A stretch of DNA of 44,640 nucleotides from Thermoplasmatota archaeon (GTDB taxonomy: Archaea; Thermoplasmatota; E2; DHVEG-1), in the NCBI GenBank assembly GCA_030601705.1, contig JAUWBM010000010.1, forward strand, positions 1 to 44,640, given 5' to 3'. How positions within the stretch are numbered: the first letter of the stretch is position 1; each line of letters begins with the position of its first letter. Both the position numbers and the translations under genes were made by a program. Shown piece by piece: positions 8,720-21,101 of this stretch. The notes under the pieces are model-generated. The model ran no database searches and was not told the DNA's origin. It saw only the letters and a list, made by a program, of their open reading frames with translations.

Positions 8720-9679
8720 TTAGATATCGAATTGATTCATCAATGGATATCTATCCTCGTTATAGATGTCTCCTCCCTCATCTGGTATGTTATATGGTAT
8801 ATCTCCAATACCATCACTATTATCATCTTCACCAGTATAATCATCCCAGTAATTTCCAACGCTTCCATTATCCCATTGATTATATACATCATCATGAGCA
8901 TTCCATTCAATATTTCGTTTAAATATGTTATAATATATTATGTTATTTCCTGATCCACAGCATAGATACACACCATGTTTGTTATCAACAACGGTGTTAC
9001 CATAAACCTTATTATTTTCTGAAGCTTTTATTCGAATACCATAAAAATCACTATATGAAACGGTGTTATCAAAAATGTTATTGGTGTGTGATACAGATAA
9101 ATAAATGCCGTAAAAACTGCTCAGGGAGATGTTATTTTTTGAAATATTGTTATTATCTGAGAAACTTGTAGCAATACCATATAAATTATTTGAAATGGTA
9201 TTCCATGAAACATTATTATTTTTTGAATCTCTGCCAATATAAACACCTTTATAATTTTTCAAGATGATATTATTTGAAATGGTGTTATTGGATGCGTTTA
9301 TATTAATTCCCACCATATCTGATGAAGTACCTGGGCCTATTATTTTTAATTCTTTGATTGTACAGCTATCTGCATTAATAAGAATAATATTAGTTTGATT
9401 GATTTCACTACTTTTTTGACAATCAATAATTGTTTTATCTTTACTTTCACCAATTAAATTAATTGATTTATTGATCACTAATGTTTCAAAGTAGGTTCCA
9501 TTATACACAAAGATTGTATCTCCATCAGAAGCATTATCTATAGCGTTCTGTATCTGAGTATAATCTGCCCCTCCATCATCATCTACGTAAATCAACTTCG
9601 ATTTCTCATCAATACACCCACTAAACGATACGATTAATAATAGAATAGCAACTCCTACTGTCAATATTCTTTCTTTCAT
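8720..9679 (-). CDS. NosD/CASH-type beta-helix surface lipoprotein
   Basis: This 319-residue protein has a lipoprotein signal: a hydrophobic N-terminus then a lipobox ending at Cys22 (SFSGC). After YVDDDGGADYTQIQNAID, the usual opening of archaeal NosD-like proteins, it consists of right-handed beta-helix coils with repeated N-N-I-S-N-N and GI patterns from about residue 60 to 260. It ends with the NYWDDYTG and DIPYNIP segment typical of archaeal surface beta-helix proteins. These domains bind carbohydrates or form surface layers; a specific ligand cannot be inferred. The many sequons make it a likely N-glycosylation target. The gene is convergent with tRNA-Val, with 23 nt between them. Confidence 0.8.
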   Translation of the reverse strand: MKERILTVGVAILLLIVSFSGCIDEKSKLIYVDDDGGADYTQIQNAIDNASDGDTIFVYNGTYFETLVINKSINLIGESKDKTIIDCQKSSEINQTNIILINADSCTIKELKIIGPGTSSDMVGININASNNTISNNIILKNYKGVYIGRDSKNNNVSWNTISNNLYGIATSFSDNNNISKNNISLSSFYGIYLSVSHTNNIFDNTVSYSDFYGIRIKASENNKVYGNTVVDNKHGVYLCCGSGNNIIYYNIFKRNIEWNAHDDVYNQWDNGSVGNYWDDYTGEDDNSDGIGDIPYNIPDEGGDIYNEDRYPLMNQFDI

Positions 9680-10002
9680 ACTTTTTTCAATTCCAAAATA
9701 AATTCTTACATTATAAGTCTACTTTTATCATCAACCATTGCCTTATCATATTTCTTTTTTAATTCCTTTATCTCTAAAAAGTAAGTATGATATCTCCTCA
9801 CCACACAGCGAATATAAATTCTAAAATCTTATAGTTTATGGTACAAAATTTTTATCAACAATAAAATCTCAGTATTCCTGAGACCATTAGGTTGCTCTAT
9901 ACATTTATTATTGAAATTTTTCATTAAGGTCTCTCGTTTTATCTGTATTTTAGTTGATAGTTATCACAATATTGAAATAGAGCTCACTATTTCCCTCCGC
10001 CC
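9680..10002. other. Intergenic region between divergent genes
   Basis: This is 323 bp of AT-rich sequence between the beta-helix lipoprotein gene and the MATE gene. It contains a small perfect hairpin, CTCAG-TATTC-CTGAG, at 9868-9882. GAGACC at 9880-9885 is mirrored by GGTCTC about 40 nt further on. Either could be an operator for the exporter, but nothing ties them to a regulator. No ORF or RNA gene is recognised. Confidence 0.4.
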
Positions 10003-11442
10003 GTGAAAGAAAACTTTTCAGTTGAAACTGATCCATTATTAAAGCTCGATCTGCAAACTAAAGGCGTTAAAACATTACTTGGCGATCCTAAAAAAGCCAT
10101 TATCAAACTTTCGATACCGATGATGGTGGCAATGTCAGTCACTACCGTCTATAATCTAGCTGACGCGATCTGGGTTTCAAGTATTAGTTCTACCGCCCTT
10201 GCTGCTGTCGGTTTTGTTTTTCCTTTCTTTTTTATGGCACTAGCAATTGCTAATGGCCTTGGAGTCGGTGGAGGAGCGGCAATATCTCGGAGAATTGGTG
10301 CAGGTGATAAAGAAGGGGCAGACAACGTAGCAGTTCATACTCTAGTCATCATGCTCGTAATTGCAATGCTGTTTACAATATCGTTTTTTATTTTCGCAAG
10401 GGATATTTTCAGCTTAATCGGTGCTGGAGAAACATTAGCCATGGCAACACTCTATGCTCGAATTATAGCAATCGGGACAGTTACCATCTTTTTTTCATTT
10501 ATAGCAAACGCAATACTAAGGGCAGAAGGAGATGCAAAAAGAGCAATGCATGCTATGGTACTGGGTATGGTATTAAACATAGCATTAGATCCCATCTTCA
10601 TCTACACCTTTGGACTCGGAGTTGCTGGTGCCGCATGGGCCACCCTTTTATCAATGAGTGTTTCCTCATTACTGCTTTTTTATTGGTTGTTTTTAAAAAA
10701 AAACACATATCTTTCATTTCGTTTCCGTGGATTCCACTTCGATACGTCAATTATAAAAGACATTTTCAAAATCGGTTTTCCTGCATCATTGATGCAGATA
10801 TCCATGTCAATTACCATGTTGATAATGAACATCATTCTCGTCAAAATCGGTATCATCAGCGGAGTGGAAAAACCAGAATATGGGGTAGCAATCTTTACCG
10901 CAGGGTGGAGAGTGGCAACAATGGCAACCATGCCACTTATAGGAATCTCCACAGCAGTTGTCTCAGTAACAGGAGCGGCCTATGGAGCACGCGCATATAA
11001 AAAACTAAACACTTCATATATGTATGCCCTAAAAATTGGTATTATTATTGAATCAGCCATCGCATTATCTATCTTCTTTTTTGCCCCCATGATAACATTA
11101 TTATTTACCTTGGCAGAAGCCTCAGCATATCTCACAAATGACATTATAATTTTTCTAAGAATAGTTTGCATATTCTTCCCTGGAATCGCCTTTGGCATGC
11201 TTTCTTCATCCATGTTTCAAGGAGCAGGGAAGGGAACGAGTGCCCTAATTGTCACTATCTTTCGAAGCATCATATTAACACCTCCATTAGTGTGGCTTTT
11301 CTCCATCACACTAGGCATGGGTTTACCTGGAGCATGGTGGGGAATGGTAGCTGCAAATCTTACAGGATCTGCAGTAGCATTCACCTGGGCAAAAATATAC
11401 ATTAAAAACCTTCAGAAGCTACCAAACCCAACAGAACAATAA
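10003..11442 (+). CDS. MATE family multidrug/cation efflux protein
   Basis: This 479-residue integral membrane protein has about twelve transmembrane helices in two homologous halves, as in MATE exporters that pump drugs or metabolites using Na+ or H+ gradients. Family sequence includes KAIIKLSIPMM at the first helix, YNLADAIWVS, GLGVGGGAAISRRIGAGD in the loop between helices 2 and 3, and NAILRAEGDAKRAM in the middle of the first half. It starts at a GTG with no clear ribosome site, so the transcript may be leaderless. Substrate is unknown. It is convergent with the EndoQ operon. Confidence 0.9.
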   Translation: MKENFSVETDPLLKLDLQTKGVKTLLGDPKKAIIKLSIPMMVAMSVTTVYNLADAIWVSSISSTALAAVGFVFPFFFMALAIANGLGVGGGAAISRRIGAGDKEGADNVAVHTLVIMLVIAMLFTISFFIFARDIFSLIGAGETLAMATLYARIIAIGTVTIFFSFIANAILRAEGDAKRAMHAMVLGMVLNIALDPIFIYTFGLGVAGAAWATLLSMSVSSLLLFYWLFLKKNTYLSFRFRGFHFDTSIIKDIFKIGFPASLMQISMSITMLIMNIILVKIGIISGVEKPEYGVAIFTAGWRVATMATMPLIGISTAVVSVTGAAYGARAYKKLNTSYMYALKIGIIIESAIALSIFFFAPMITLLFTLAEASAYLTNDIIIFLRIVCIFFPGIAFGMLSSSMFQGAGKGTSALIVTIFRSIILTPPLVWLFSITLGMGLPGAWWGMVAANLTGSAVAFTWAKIYIKNLQKLPNPTEQ

Positions 11443-11543
11443 ATCTTAAATCAAAGTACATCGATTCAAAATATTGTGATGAACGAACCTTTTCTGAGTC
11501 TATACGGCTGTGATGAAGATCTTGAGTGCTGAAAAATCATCTA

Positions 11544-11990
11544 CTAGATATGCTTAGCAAGCATATCTGCTATTTTTTCTAAAAAAACGGCATCCTTACT
11601 GTCAAATGCATTTGGAATATCCGAATCTATATCAATTTCACCTACTATTTTTCCATTTTTCTTTATAGGAACAACAATCTCTGATCGTGTAGAAACGAAA
11701 CAAGCAAGATATCGATCATCTGATGAAACATCAGAAACTATTTCGGTTCTACCCGTTTTGGCAGCATGTCCACAAATTCCTTTTCCAATAGGTATCTTTG
11801 TATGCTCTGTAGCTTGCTTGCCTTTCCACGGACCGAGTACTAAATTATTTCCTTTCATAATATAAATGCCTGCCCAACTGTATTTAGCAAATTTTTCATA
11901 CAGGTACCCTATACAATTCTGTAACAGGCGAGAAGAGTCGCTTTCCGAAATAATTTCTTTAATCTTCTGTTCTGCAATATCATAATCCAA
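11544..11990 (-). CDS. GAF-domain protein, probable free methionine-(R)-sulfoxide reductase
   Basis: This is a 148-residue single GAF domain. Features of the fRMsr family are present: YSWAGIYIM near residues 37-45, LGPWKGKQA, GKGICGHAA with Cys73, and LACFVSTRSEIVVPI with Cys97. The two cysteines sit where the catalytic and resolving cysteines of fRMsr lie. The usual aspartate after the second cysteine is Phe here, so activity is likely but not certain. It starts at a TTG about 11 nt after a GGGAGG ribosome site that overlaps the end of the endonuclease Q gene. A plain GAF ligand-binding role is the alternative. Confidence 0.65.
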   Translation of the reverse strand: MDYDIAEQKIKEIISESDSSRLLQNCIGYLYEKFAKYSWAGIYIMKGNNLVLGPWKGKQATEHTKIPIGKGICGHAAKTGRTEIVSDVSSDDRYLACFVSTRSEIVVPIKKNGKIVGEIDIDSDIPNAFDSKDAVFLEKIADMLAKHI

Positions 11991-12006
11991 AAAATATCAC
12001 TCCTCC

Positions 12007-13236
12007 CTAATAGTCCAAAAGACTTGTTTGTTTGTTTTCTGGACATAAAGACACAGTAAGTATCTCTCCCTCCTTCGGAAGTTCTATTATCCCATATTGC
12101 CCACCGCCTCCTGGTTGGATGATGACCTTGTTTTCACGAAACGCTTGTATTGCCTCAGTAATAGCAGGTGCAGTAGCCCGTGCAATATCGTTAATATTTA
12201 CTTCAAGCAACACATTTATCTCACTTCCAAATGCAGACACAAGTTCATGCCACCGCTTAGTTACTGTTTGTGTAAACGGATTACGTTGTCCAACAGCTTT
12301 TGTAATGATCTCAGCCAGAGGAATGAGATGGACATATAAAGGTCGGTGATCAGGATGTTGTGGTTCTTTAAAGTCAGCTCTCTCATTGATTCTATCTTTA
12401 ACTCCCTTCTTTATCCGTTTTCCGCAGCTACATCTCCATCGCCTTCGTTGTGCCTCTTCAAGTGTATAATGAATATAACACGAGCTGCATGCTGACTCAT
12501 GGTATTTGCCCTCTTGGGGTGGTAAACCGACATTTAATACAGGTTTATTTCCCCCCATTCTAAGAATTGCTTTTTTGATTTCATCAAACGTCGCATCTCT
12601 TACTTCAAATCGATTAAATTCCCGTGCAAGTCGTACTGAATGAGGACTATGACAATCTGAATTGGTCAAAAACGTTAACCGATGTAGCTCTTGTATTTTA
12701 TCTGCAAAATCAGCATCAGCACTGAGTCCCAACTCAACAAACGACACATAATCAGCAAGATCGCCGTAACAATCCTTGAGTGAATCGTAATAGGCATACA
12801 CAGCAGTATAAGGAGTAAACGCATGTGCAGGGCCAATCAGTGCATCAACATCTCTTGCAAGTTCTGCGAGTTCCTCCCCATTCATATCGACATTTGGTCT
12901 GCCATCACTTTCAAGATTTTTTGACTTGGATTTAATTCTTTCTTTAAAATCCTCAGCAACAGAAAAACTAGGAAAATACACCAAATGATGAACTCTGTGC
13001 CTACTTTCTATTTCAGTGCTGAGGATAAAACGTGTTCCATTCAGCTCAAATGTACCATCATCAATGACATTACATGTCTTTATTTCTTTCATCCATCCGC
13101 CATGCAAGCAATCGCCGGTTGCCATGACCTGTATTCCTTTTTTAGGAGCTTTCAAGGAAATCAATTCAATGTTCATCTTGTTGCTTGTACCACCTGAAAA
13201 ACGAGAGTGAATGTGCAAATCAGCATTAACAATCAT
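12007..13236 (-). CDS. Endonuclease Q (PHP-domain DNA repair nuclease)
   Basis: This 409-residue protein matches the EndoQ family, which nicks DNA 5' of deaminated bases (hypoxanthine, uracil, xanthine) and abasic sites. It begins with the PHP metal-binding motif DLHIHSRFSGG, then VMATGDCLHGGW, GPAHAF, and NSDCHSPH, which provide the histidine and aspartate metal ligands. A four-cysteine zinc module follows (CSSCYIHY...RCSCGKR, about residues 250-275), then a C-terminal domain with helix-hairpin-helix-like character. Length is normal for the family. The start codon overlaps the stop of the Vps62-like gene by 4 bp, so the two are translationally coupled. Confidence 0.85.
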   Translation of the reverse strand: MIVNADLHIHSRFSGGTSNKMNIELISLKAPKKGIQVMATGDCLHGGWMKEIKTCNVIDDGTFELNGTRFILSTEIESRHRVHHLVYFPSFSVAEDFKERIKSKSKNLESDGRPNVDMNGEELAELARDVDALIGPAHAFTPYTAVYAYYDSLKDCYGDLADYVSFVELGLSADADFADKIQELHRLTFLTNSDCHSPHSVRLAREFNRFEVRDATFDEIKKAILRMGGNKPVLNVGLPPQEGKYHESACSSCYIHYTLEEAQRRRWRCSCGKRIKKGVKDRINERADFKEPQHPDHRPLYVHLIPLAEIITKAVGQRNPFTQTVTKRWHELVSAFGSEINVLLEVNINDIARATAPAITEAIQAFRENKVIIQPGGGGQYGIIELPKEGEILTVSLCPENKQTSLLDY

Positions 13237-15053
13237 AGTTTTTCCTTCATTTGTTCGGTTTTATTTTCATTAGAAACCTCAGACTCTAACGGTTTAATCT
13301 CCTCCGATGTTTTCTTTGGTTCTTCAATCTTTGTAGGTTTCTCTGGTTTTTGTTTCCGGGATTTTTCAACTACTTTACTTTCAAAAAACATTGTTTTTGC
13401 AGCTATTTCTAAAATTCCTGCAATTATAAATATTGCTCCAGAAAGCAAGAGTAATATTCCTCCAAGTCCGAGACCCCACTGTAAGTCTATCTGGCCACTT
13501 GTTCCAGATATTGTAAAAGATGATTCACCCCCCAATGGAGAGGTGGAGAATCCACTAAACATATTTCCCATGTTTATACTATCGTCACTTTCTGAAGCTA
13601 TATCAGAAGGTATGAGTGCTCCCATCATAGCAATAGCTATCAATATGACAATAATTGGCATAACAAGCTTCAACCCACGCCATATATATTTATTTCCCAG
13701 TTTTTTGCTTTTGGATATGCCAATGGATGCTATAACAAGAAAAACAAGACCAATAGCAATGAGTAAAGAAAATGGAAATGAAAACGAACCAATAGGTGTG
13801 GGACCACTTTGACCCGGAACCGTTATTCTAATGCCATCTATTCCATCTATTTTAATAAGATCAACCAAACCACTAGTAGAATAAGCTTCAACATCAGCAC
13901 CACCTGAAAATCCATATGAAATGCTATACCAGGCATTAAATAATCCTGCAATAGCTACAATTATTCCGATAAGACAAAGAATATTCCCAATACTTTTCAA
14001 ATTTAAACCATCAATGTATAATAATGAAACAATCCGTGGTCCAAGACCAGTTTTTTTATGCCGTCTATATATCCGAAATATCGCTATTCCTAGAGAAACA
14101 ATTGTCAATAAAATAAAGATCGAGACAAAATTATAAAGAAACATCTCTACCAAAAAAATATTTTCATCAGCACTTTGAAGAGTGTTACCCCATGAAACAG
14201 GATTTTCCCACATTTCTCTATTTTGTCTAAGTTGTGGACCAAGCGGACCAGCCAACCCAAGCACACTTGATTCTGTTGCCTCGGCAGCATTTCCACCAGC
14301 CCAACCCCAGCGACCACCAAAGCTAAGCCATTCTTGTGATTCAAGCAACTCCAGTGTGTAATCATTTGGTTGTAATATTTTTCCATTACTTCCAACATTA
14401 TCACTTGCTATTCCAAGCTTACCCGAATATGAACGTAGATAATTTGCATGACTGCCACGAGCTACATACACCTTAATATGGTTACCATCACGTTCAACTT
14501 GATCCCATGTTGCTTTTTGGCCACTATGATGCTGGCTATACATAACAAGAGTAGGATTTCCACCAGAAAGGACAATCTGTACCATCTCCCAATCCCCTTC
14601 ATGCTGGTTTAAATCTCCTTTATTAAAAGCATAAAACAGCCAATATTGAACAACTGTATTTACACCACTAGGCGTAACATGTGAATAAACTGTATATCCA
14701 AGAGAATTCATCTCACTACGATAATCATTAATAATTCCGTTGTCCTCAATTATCCCTCTCTGGTTATCAAGATAATACTCATTCGACGTATAACTAGAAA
14801 GGTTTTCTTGTGTTGGTGATGTATCGATTGGTTGATCAGTTCCTATTTGATAAAGATATGAGTTACTTATGTGATAAGAAACATCAACAGGATAGCAAGT
14901 TTCCGCTCCTTCAAAATACAAGATTGGAGCATATTGATTTGCAAGTTCAGTATCAGTTGCTGCACTGGTTGAAATGCCTAATAATGGCACAACAAGCAGT
15001 AAAATGATGATAAATAACGCATTATAACCAATAAATAAACCTCTTTTTTTCAT
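13233..15053 (-). CDS. Vps62-like (DUF946) extracellular domain with C-terminal membrane helices
   Basis: This protein of about 606 residues has a signal peptide, an extracellular domain of about 270 residues with the Vps62 hallmarks HEGDWEMVQI and VYVARGSHANY, one helix near residue 315, then a second membrane region with three or four helices (about 360-570) and a charged tail rich in Lys and Glu. The start is the ATG at 15053, because GAGGGAGAT lies 7 nt before it; the upstream GTG at 15068 overlaps that ribosome site. Vps62 domains occur in fungi, plants and some prokaryotes and have no settled biochemical role. The tight link to endonuclease Q is notable. Confidence 0.75.
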   Translation of the reverse strand: MKKRGLFIGYNALFIIILLLVVPLLGISTSAATDTELANQYAPILYFEGAETCYPVDVSYHISNSYLYQIGTDQPIDTSPTQENLSSYTSNEYYLDNQRGIIEDNGIINDYRSEMNSLGYTVYSHVTPSGVNTVVQYWLFYAFNKGDLNQHEGDWEMVQIVLSGGNPTLVMYSQHHSGQKATWDQVERDGNHIKVYVARGSHANYLRSYSGKLGIASDNVGSNGKILQPNDYTLELLESQEWLSFGGRWGWAGGNAAEATESSVLGLAGPLGPQLRQNREMWENPVSWGNTLQSADENIFLVEMFLYNFVSIFILLTIVSLGIAIFRIYRRHKKTGLGPRIVSLLYIDGLNLKSIGNILCLIGIIVAIAGLFNAWYSISYGFSGGADVEAYSTSGLVDLIKIDGIDGIRITVPGQSGPTPIGSFSFPFSLLIAIGLVFLVIASIGISKSKKLGNKYIWRGLKLVMPIIVILIAIAMMGALIPSDIASESDDSINMGNMFSGFSTSPLGGESSFTISGTSGQIDLQWGLGLGGILLLLSGAIFIIAGILEIAAKTMFFESKVVEKSRKQKPEKPTKIEEPKKTSEEIKPLESEVSNENKTEQMKEKL

Positions 15054-15235
15054 AGCGATCTCCCTCACATTTTGACATTTGTAATAAGATACGTTATTTT
15101 TAACACTTTTTTAAAAAATTAGCGCCCATTCTATAGTAACATTTATTAGCATTTACTCCATATGAAATACTATAAATTTACTCTCGGAGATGGGATAGGA
15201 AAATTCCTTGTGAAAAACATACTGAGTTAGTGTAA

Positions 15236-17176
<1,941 letters not shown>

Positions 17177-17187
17177 GGTGATGCATT

Positions 17188-20100
17188 ATGACTGACGAAT
17201 CTAGTAAAAAAGAATATGTCCGTGCAATTGAATCTGAGATGAAACGTGCATTCATAGATTATTCTATGAGTGTAATAATGAGCCGTGCTCTTCCAGACGT
17301 AAGAGATGGGTTAAAGCCAGTTCATAGACGAATTTTGTATGCAATGAATGATATGGGCCTTACATCTGGTAGATCTTATAAGAAATCTGCACGTTTGGTG
17401 GGAGAAGTGCTTGGTAAGTACCATCCACATGGTGACCAGGCAGTATATGACAGCATGGTTCGTATGGCTCAAGATTTCTCACTTCGCTATCCATTGGTTG
17501 ATGGCCAGGGTAATTTTGGAAGTGTTGATGGAGATTCAGCCGCAGCCATGAGATATTGTATAACAGGAAATGCCCTTCTTCTAACAGATAATGGCATAGT
17601 TGAAATTAAAGACATTTCAGATGAAAAAGAAACAGATATCAATATTGGTATTTCAAACTACAAAAATGGTCGCGAAAAAGCAGTTAAATTTTTCAACTCT
17701 GGTGAACACCCAACAATATATTTGAAAACAGAGCAAGGTTATGAAATTGAAGGATCCTTTAATCATCCGATCCTTACGTGGCAATATGACAAAAACAATG
17801 GTGGCCCAAAAGTTCAATGGAAGTTACTTGAAAAAATTACACCAGAGGATTATGTTGTTTTAAATAGACGATCGTATTTTTTTAAAGATAAAAATCTTGA
17901 TCTTACTAAGTATCATCCAAGTTCAAATAAAAAAGTAAGAGATTTTGCATTGCCAAAAAAGATGGGCGAGGAATTGGCTTTTTTACTTGGTGCTCTAGTT
18001 TCAGAAGGCAGTTTCCACAATGATCAAATCCTATTTAACAACTCAGATGAAGAATTTTATGTTAAGGTAAAAACTGCCATTCAACATCAATTTAAAAATA
18101 TAAAATTATATGAACGGAAATTAAAAAAATCAAATTGCATTGAATTAAGTATTTATTATCAAAAAATTGTTAGATTTTTTAAAAATATTGGTTTAACACC
18201 AGTTAAATCTGATGAAAAAGAAATTCCGCATGCAATTCTACAATCAAATAAAGAATGTGTATCAAGTTTTTTAAGTGGTTTATTCGAAGGCGATGGATCA
18301 GTTATTTTTAAAGTTGATAAAAGACATGGTGGGAAAGCAATTGAATTAACATACAATTCAAAAAGTAAAAAATTGATTAGACAGTTAAAAATAGTTCTTC
18401 TGAACTTTGGAATTATTACAACAAACCCTTATAAAGATAAAAGATGTGATTGTTATAAGCTAATTATTTCAGATGTCTCAAATATTAAAAAATTCAAAGA
18501 ACAAATTAATTTTGCTTGTTCTAGAAAGAAAACGATTTTAAGCAAAATCGAGGGCGTTAATGCCAATAGAATGAGTAAAAATGATTATATTCCTTACGTA
18601 AGTAAATATCTAAGAAGAAAATATGATGATGAGTTTATTAAGAAAAATAATTTTGATAGATATTATAATCTTAGAAAAAAATATGATAAACTTGTTGAAA
18701 TTATTGATGAAAAGGATAAAAAATTAATTGAAACAATTTTAGAAAACGAATTTTTCTTTAACAAAGTCAGGGATATAAAACCTACAAATGAGGAGAAAAA
18801 TGTTTATTCTGTAAAAGTTGAGAGTAGTTGCCATTCATTTACTGCCAACGGTTTTATAAATCATAACACTGAAGCACGTATGTCAAAGATAGCAGGCCTT
18901 ATGCTTCAAGATATAGAAAAAGATACCGTTGAGTGGGCCGATAACTTCGACGGCAGCCTAAAGGAGCCTATGATGCTTCCTGCAGTTCTTCCAAATCTTT
19001 TGATAAATGGCTCATCAGGAATCGCAGTTGGTATGGCAACAAACATGGCTCCACATAATATCACAGAAATAATAGATGGAACAATTCAAGTAATTGACAA
19101 CCCTGAGATAAACACGGTGGAACTGATGGAAACCATTAAAGGACCAGACTTTCCAACCGGTGGAATCATCTATGGCAAAGGAGGAATTTTACAAGCATAT
19201 TCTGAAGGAAAAGGTCTCGTCCGCGTTCGTGCTAAAACACATATTGAAGGAGAAGACAAAAAGAAGATAATCATAACTGAACTTCCTTATCAAGTTAACA
19301 AATCAAATCTTTTGAAAACAATAGCAGAACTTGTTAAAAACAAAAAAATAGAAGGGATTAGCGATCTTCGTGATGAAAGTGATAGAGATGGTATGCGCGT
19401 TGTAATAGATTTGAAACGCGATGCTATAGAAGATGTTGTATTATCTATGCTTTTCAAGCACACTGATATGCAAACTACTTTTGGAGTAAATAATCTTGCA
19501 ATAGTTGATGGAGAGCCGAAGATACTACAACTTAAAGAAATAATTCAACATTTTATAGAATACCGTGTCCTTGTAATTACACGTAGAATAAATTACGATC
19601 TTAAAAAGGCACAAGAAAAAATGCATATCCTTGAAGGATTCATGAAGGCTTTGAAAAACATTGATGAAGTAATCAAAATAATACGAGCTAGCAAAACCGC
19701 AGACGAGGCAAAAAACAATCTTATGCAGCGCTTTGAATTCACAGAGATACAAGTCAAAGCAATCCTTGATATGCGTCTTCATAAGCTTACAGGAATGGAG
19801 ATAGAAGCAGTCGAAAAAGACTACAATGAAACAAAAGAACTAATTAAACAACTCGAAGAGCTATTAAGCGATAAACAAAATATTCTAAATGAAATTAAAA
19901 GAGAGCTACTTGAGATAAGAGAAAAGTTTGGAGACGAACGCCGTACCGAGATCGTTGAGGGAGAAATTGATATCGATATGGAGGATTTGATCCCTGAACA
20001 TGAAGTCGTCATAACAATTACTGAAACAGGATACATAAAACGTATACCAACAGAAACCTATCGAACGCAACGACGAGGAGGGAAAGGCCTAATTGGTATG

Positions 20101-21093
20101 AGGACAAAGGAAGAAGATGTTCTTGTTGATTCATTTATCACTTCAACTCATGATTATATTATGTTTTTCACAAACCATGGAAAAACTTTCTGGTTAAAAG
20201 GCTATAAAATCCCTGAGGGAGGCAGGTATGCAAAGGGAAAGGCAATCATTAATCTTCTGCCAAGACTTGAAGAAGGAGAACATGTAGAAACTGCGATACC
20301 CATCCATGAGTTTGATGATGAACATTATCTTGTCTTTTCAACCAAGAACGGAATTATTAAAAAGACAGTGCTTTCAGCATACAGTAACATTCGAGTAAAT
20401 GGGATAAAAGCAATAAATCTTGATGAAGATGATGAACTTATAGGTATAAAACTTTCTGATGGAGATCAAACAATAATGATATCTTCGTCCAATGGTCAAG
20501 CATGTAGATTTTCAGAAAAAGAAATACGGGCAATGGGACGAGTGACACGGGGGGTCATTGGAATCAGATTGAAGAGTGACGATGATGCGGTTGTTTCAAT
20601 GGCTGTTGTTTCTGAAGAAGGTTCTCTTCTTACCATTACAGAAAACGGTTTTGGAAAACGATCACCTATTCAGGAATACAGACATACTCATCGTGGAAGT
20701 AAGGGCGTTAGAACTATTGTTACAAACGAGAGAAATGGTAAAGTACTTTTTGTCAACGAAGTAACCGATGATCAAGAGATTATTTTGACAACAAAGCTTG
20801 GTATGAATGTGAGAATACCAGTAAAAGACATAAGAAGTCAAGGTCGAAATACGATGGGCGTTCGAATAATGAGACTTAACGAAGGAGATAAAGTAGTTTC
20901 AGTTACACAAGTAATGTCAGAAGATGATGAAATTGATGGGAGAAATGCAACAGGTACAGATGGAAACAATGAATCAGATGGACGTAAAAATGATGAATTT
21001 GTTCAGGAACAAAGAGATAATGAAACTGATGAGGGAAACGAGGTAGAAACAGAAGAAAACAATGAAATAGGCGAGGAGACAACTGAAAAATAG
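17188..21093 (+). CDS. gyrA: DNA gyrase subunit A, interrupted by an intein
   Basis: The precursor is 1301 residues: 864 residues of GyrA and a 437-residue intein (codons 124-560). The extein begins with typical GyrA sequence and has catalytic Tyr123 directly before the insertion, with [10 protein letters not shown] after it. The C-terminal beta-pinwheel carries the GyrA box QRRGGKG, which marks gyrase rather than topoisomerase IV. It ends in an acidic tail of about 55 residues rich in Glu, Asp and Asn. The ribosome site GAGGTGAT overlaps the gyrB stop codon, so the pair is an operon. Splicing must precede activity, because the intein separates the active-site tyrosine from its helix. The gene is convergent with topA, 8 nt apart. 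Confidence 0.97.
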   Translation: MTDESSKKEYVRAIESEMKRAFIDYSMSVIMSRALPDVRDGLKPVHRRILYAMNDMGLTSGRSYKKSARLVGEVLGKYHPHGDQAVYDSMVRMAQDFSLRYPLVDGQGNFGSVDGDSAAAMRYCITGNALLLTDNGIVEIKDISDEKETDINIGISNYKNGREKAVKFFNSGEHPTIYLKTEQGYEIEGSFNHPILTWQYDKNNGGPKVQWKLLEKITPEDYVVLNRRSYFFKDKNLDLTKYHPSSNKKVRDFALPKKMGEELAFLLGALVSEGSFHNDQILFNNSDEEFYVKVKTAIQHQFKNIKLYERKLKKSNCIELSIYYQKIVRFFKNIGLTPVKSDEKEIPHAILQSNKECVSSFLSGLFEGDGSVIFKVDKRHGGKAIELTYNSKSKKLIRQLKIVLLNFGIITTNPYKDKRCDCYKLIISDVSNIKKFKEQINFACSRKKTILSKIEGVNANRMSKNDYIPYVSKYLRRKYDDEFIKKNNFDRYYNLRKKYDKLVEIIDEKDKKLIETILENEFFFNKVRDIKPTNEEKNVYSVKVESSCHSFTANGFINHNTEARMSKIAGLMLQDIEKDTVEWADNFDGSLKEPMMLPAVLPNLLINGSSGIAVGMATNMAPHNITEIIDGTIQVIDNPEINTVELMETIKGPDFPTGGIIYGKGGILQAYSEGKGLVRVRAKTHIEGEDKKKIIITELPYQVNKSNLLKTIAELVKNKKIEGISDLRDESDRDGMRVVIDLKRDAIEDVVLSMLFKHTDMQTTFGVNNLAIVDGEPKILQLKEIIQHFIEYRVLVITRRINYDLKKAQEKMHILEGFMKALKNIDEVIKIIRASKTADEAKNNLMQRFEFTEIQVKAILDMRLHKLTGMEIEAVEKDYNETKELIKQLEELLSDKQNILNEIKRELLEIREKFGDERRTEIVEGEIDIDMEDLIPEHEVVITITETGYIKRIPTETYRTQRRGGKGLIGMRTKEEDVLVDSFITSTHDYIMFFTNHGKTFWLKGYKIPEGGRYAKGKAIINLLPRLEEGEHVETAIPIHEFDDEHYLVFSTKNGIIKKTVLSAYSNIRVNGIKAINLDEDDELIGIKLSDGDQTIMISSSNGQACRFSEKEIRAMGRVTRGVIGIRLKSDDDAVVSMAVVSEEGSLLTITENGFGKRSPIQEYRHTHRGSKGVRTIVTNERNGKVLFVNEVTDDQEIILTTKLGMNVRIPVKDIRSQGRNTMGVRIMRLNEGDKVVSVTQVMSEDDEIDGRNATGTDGNNESDGRKNDEFVQEQRDNETDEGNEVETEENNEIGEETTEK
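17557..18867 (+). mobile_element. GyrA-a site intein with LAGLIDADG homing endonuclease
   Basis: This 437-codon in-frame element begins with Cys ([13 protein letters not shown], block A), has the block B motif SFNHPIL, ends with block F/G sequence [17 protein letters not shown], and is followed by Thr as the +1 residue. These are the residues needed for protein splicing. Two dodecapeptide motifs, LLGALVSEG and LSGLFEGDG, identify a LAGLIDADG endonuclease, and both retain the acidic metal-binding residue. The insertion site, between the catalytic Tyr and Thr, is the one known as GyrA-a in mycobacteria. The element is visibly richer in AAA/TTT-type codons than the flanking extein, which suggests a separate origin. 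Confidence 0.95.
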
Positions 21094-21101
21094 TCTCGCA
21101 A

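Noticed and set aside
8660..8953. Plus-strand reading frame over tRNA-Val and the end of the beta-helix gene
   Set aside because: It overlaps the tRNA and is a shadow of the minus-strand lipoprotein; its Ile/Ser-rich sequence is the mirror of the Asn-rich repeats.
8780..9500. Apparent DNA repeats in the beta-helix gene
   Set aside because: They are explained by the repeated Asn-Ile-Ser-Asn coils of the protein; there is no repeat-spacer pattern of a CRISPR array.
9868..9932. Hairpin CTCAG/CTGAG and GAGACC/GGTCTC pair as an operator for the MATE gene
   Set aside because: Short inverted repeats of this kind are expected by chance in 300 bp; no regulator or second copy supports them.
13207..13812. 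201-codon plus-strand frame opposite the Vps62-like gene
   Set aside because: It is antisense to the well-supported membrane protein and shows only mirrored hydrophobic and Ser-rich sequence.
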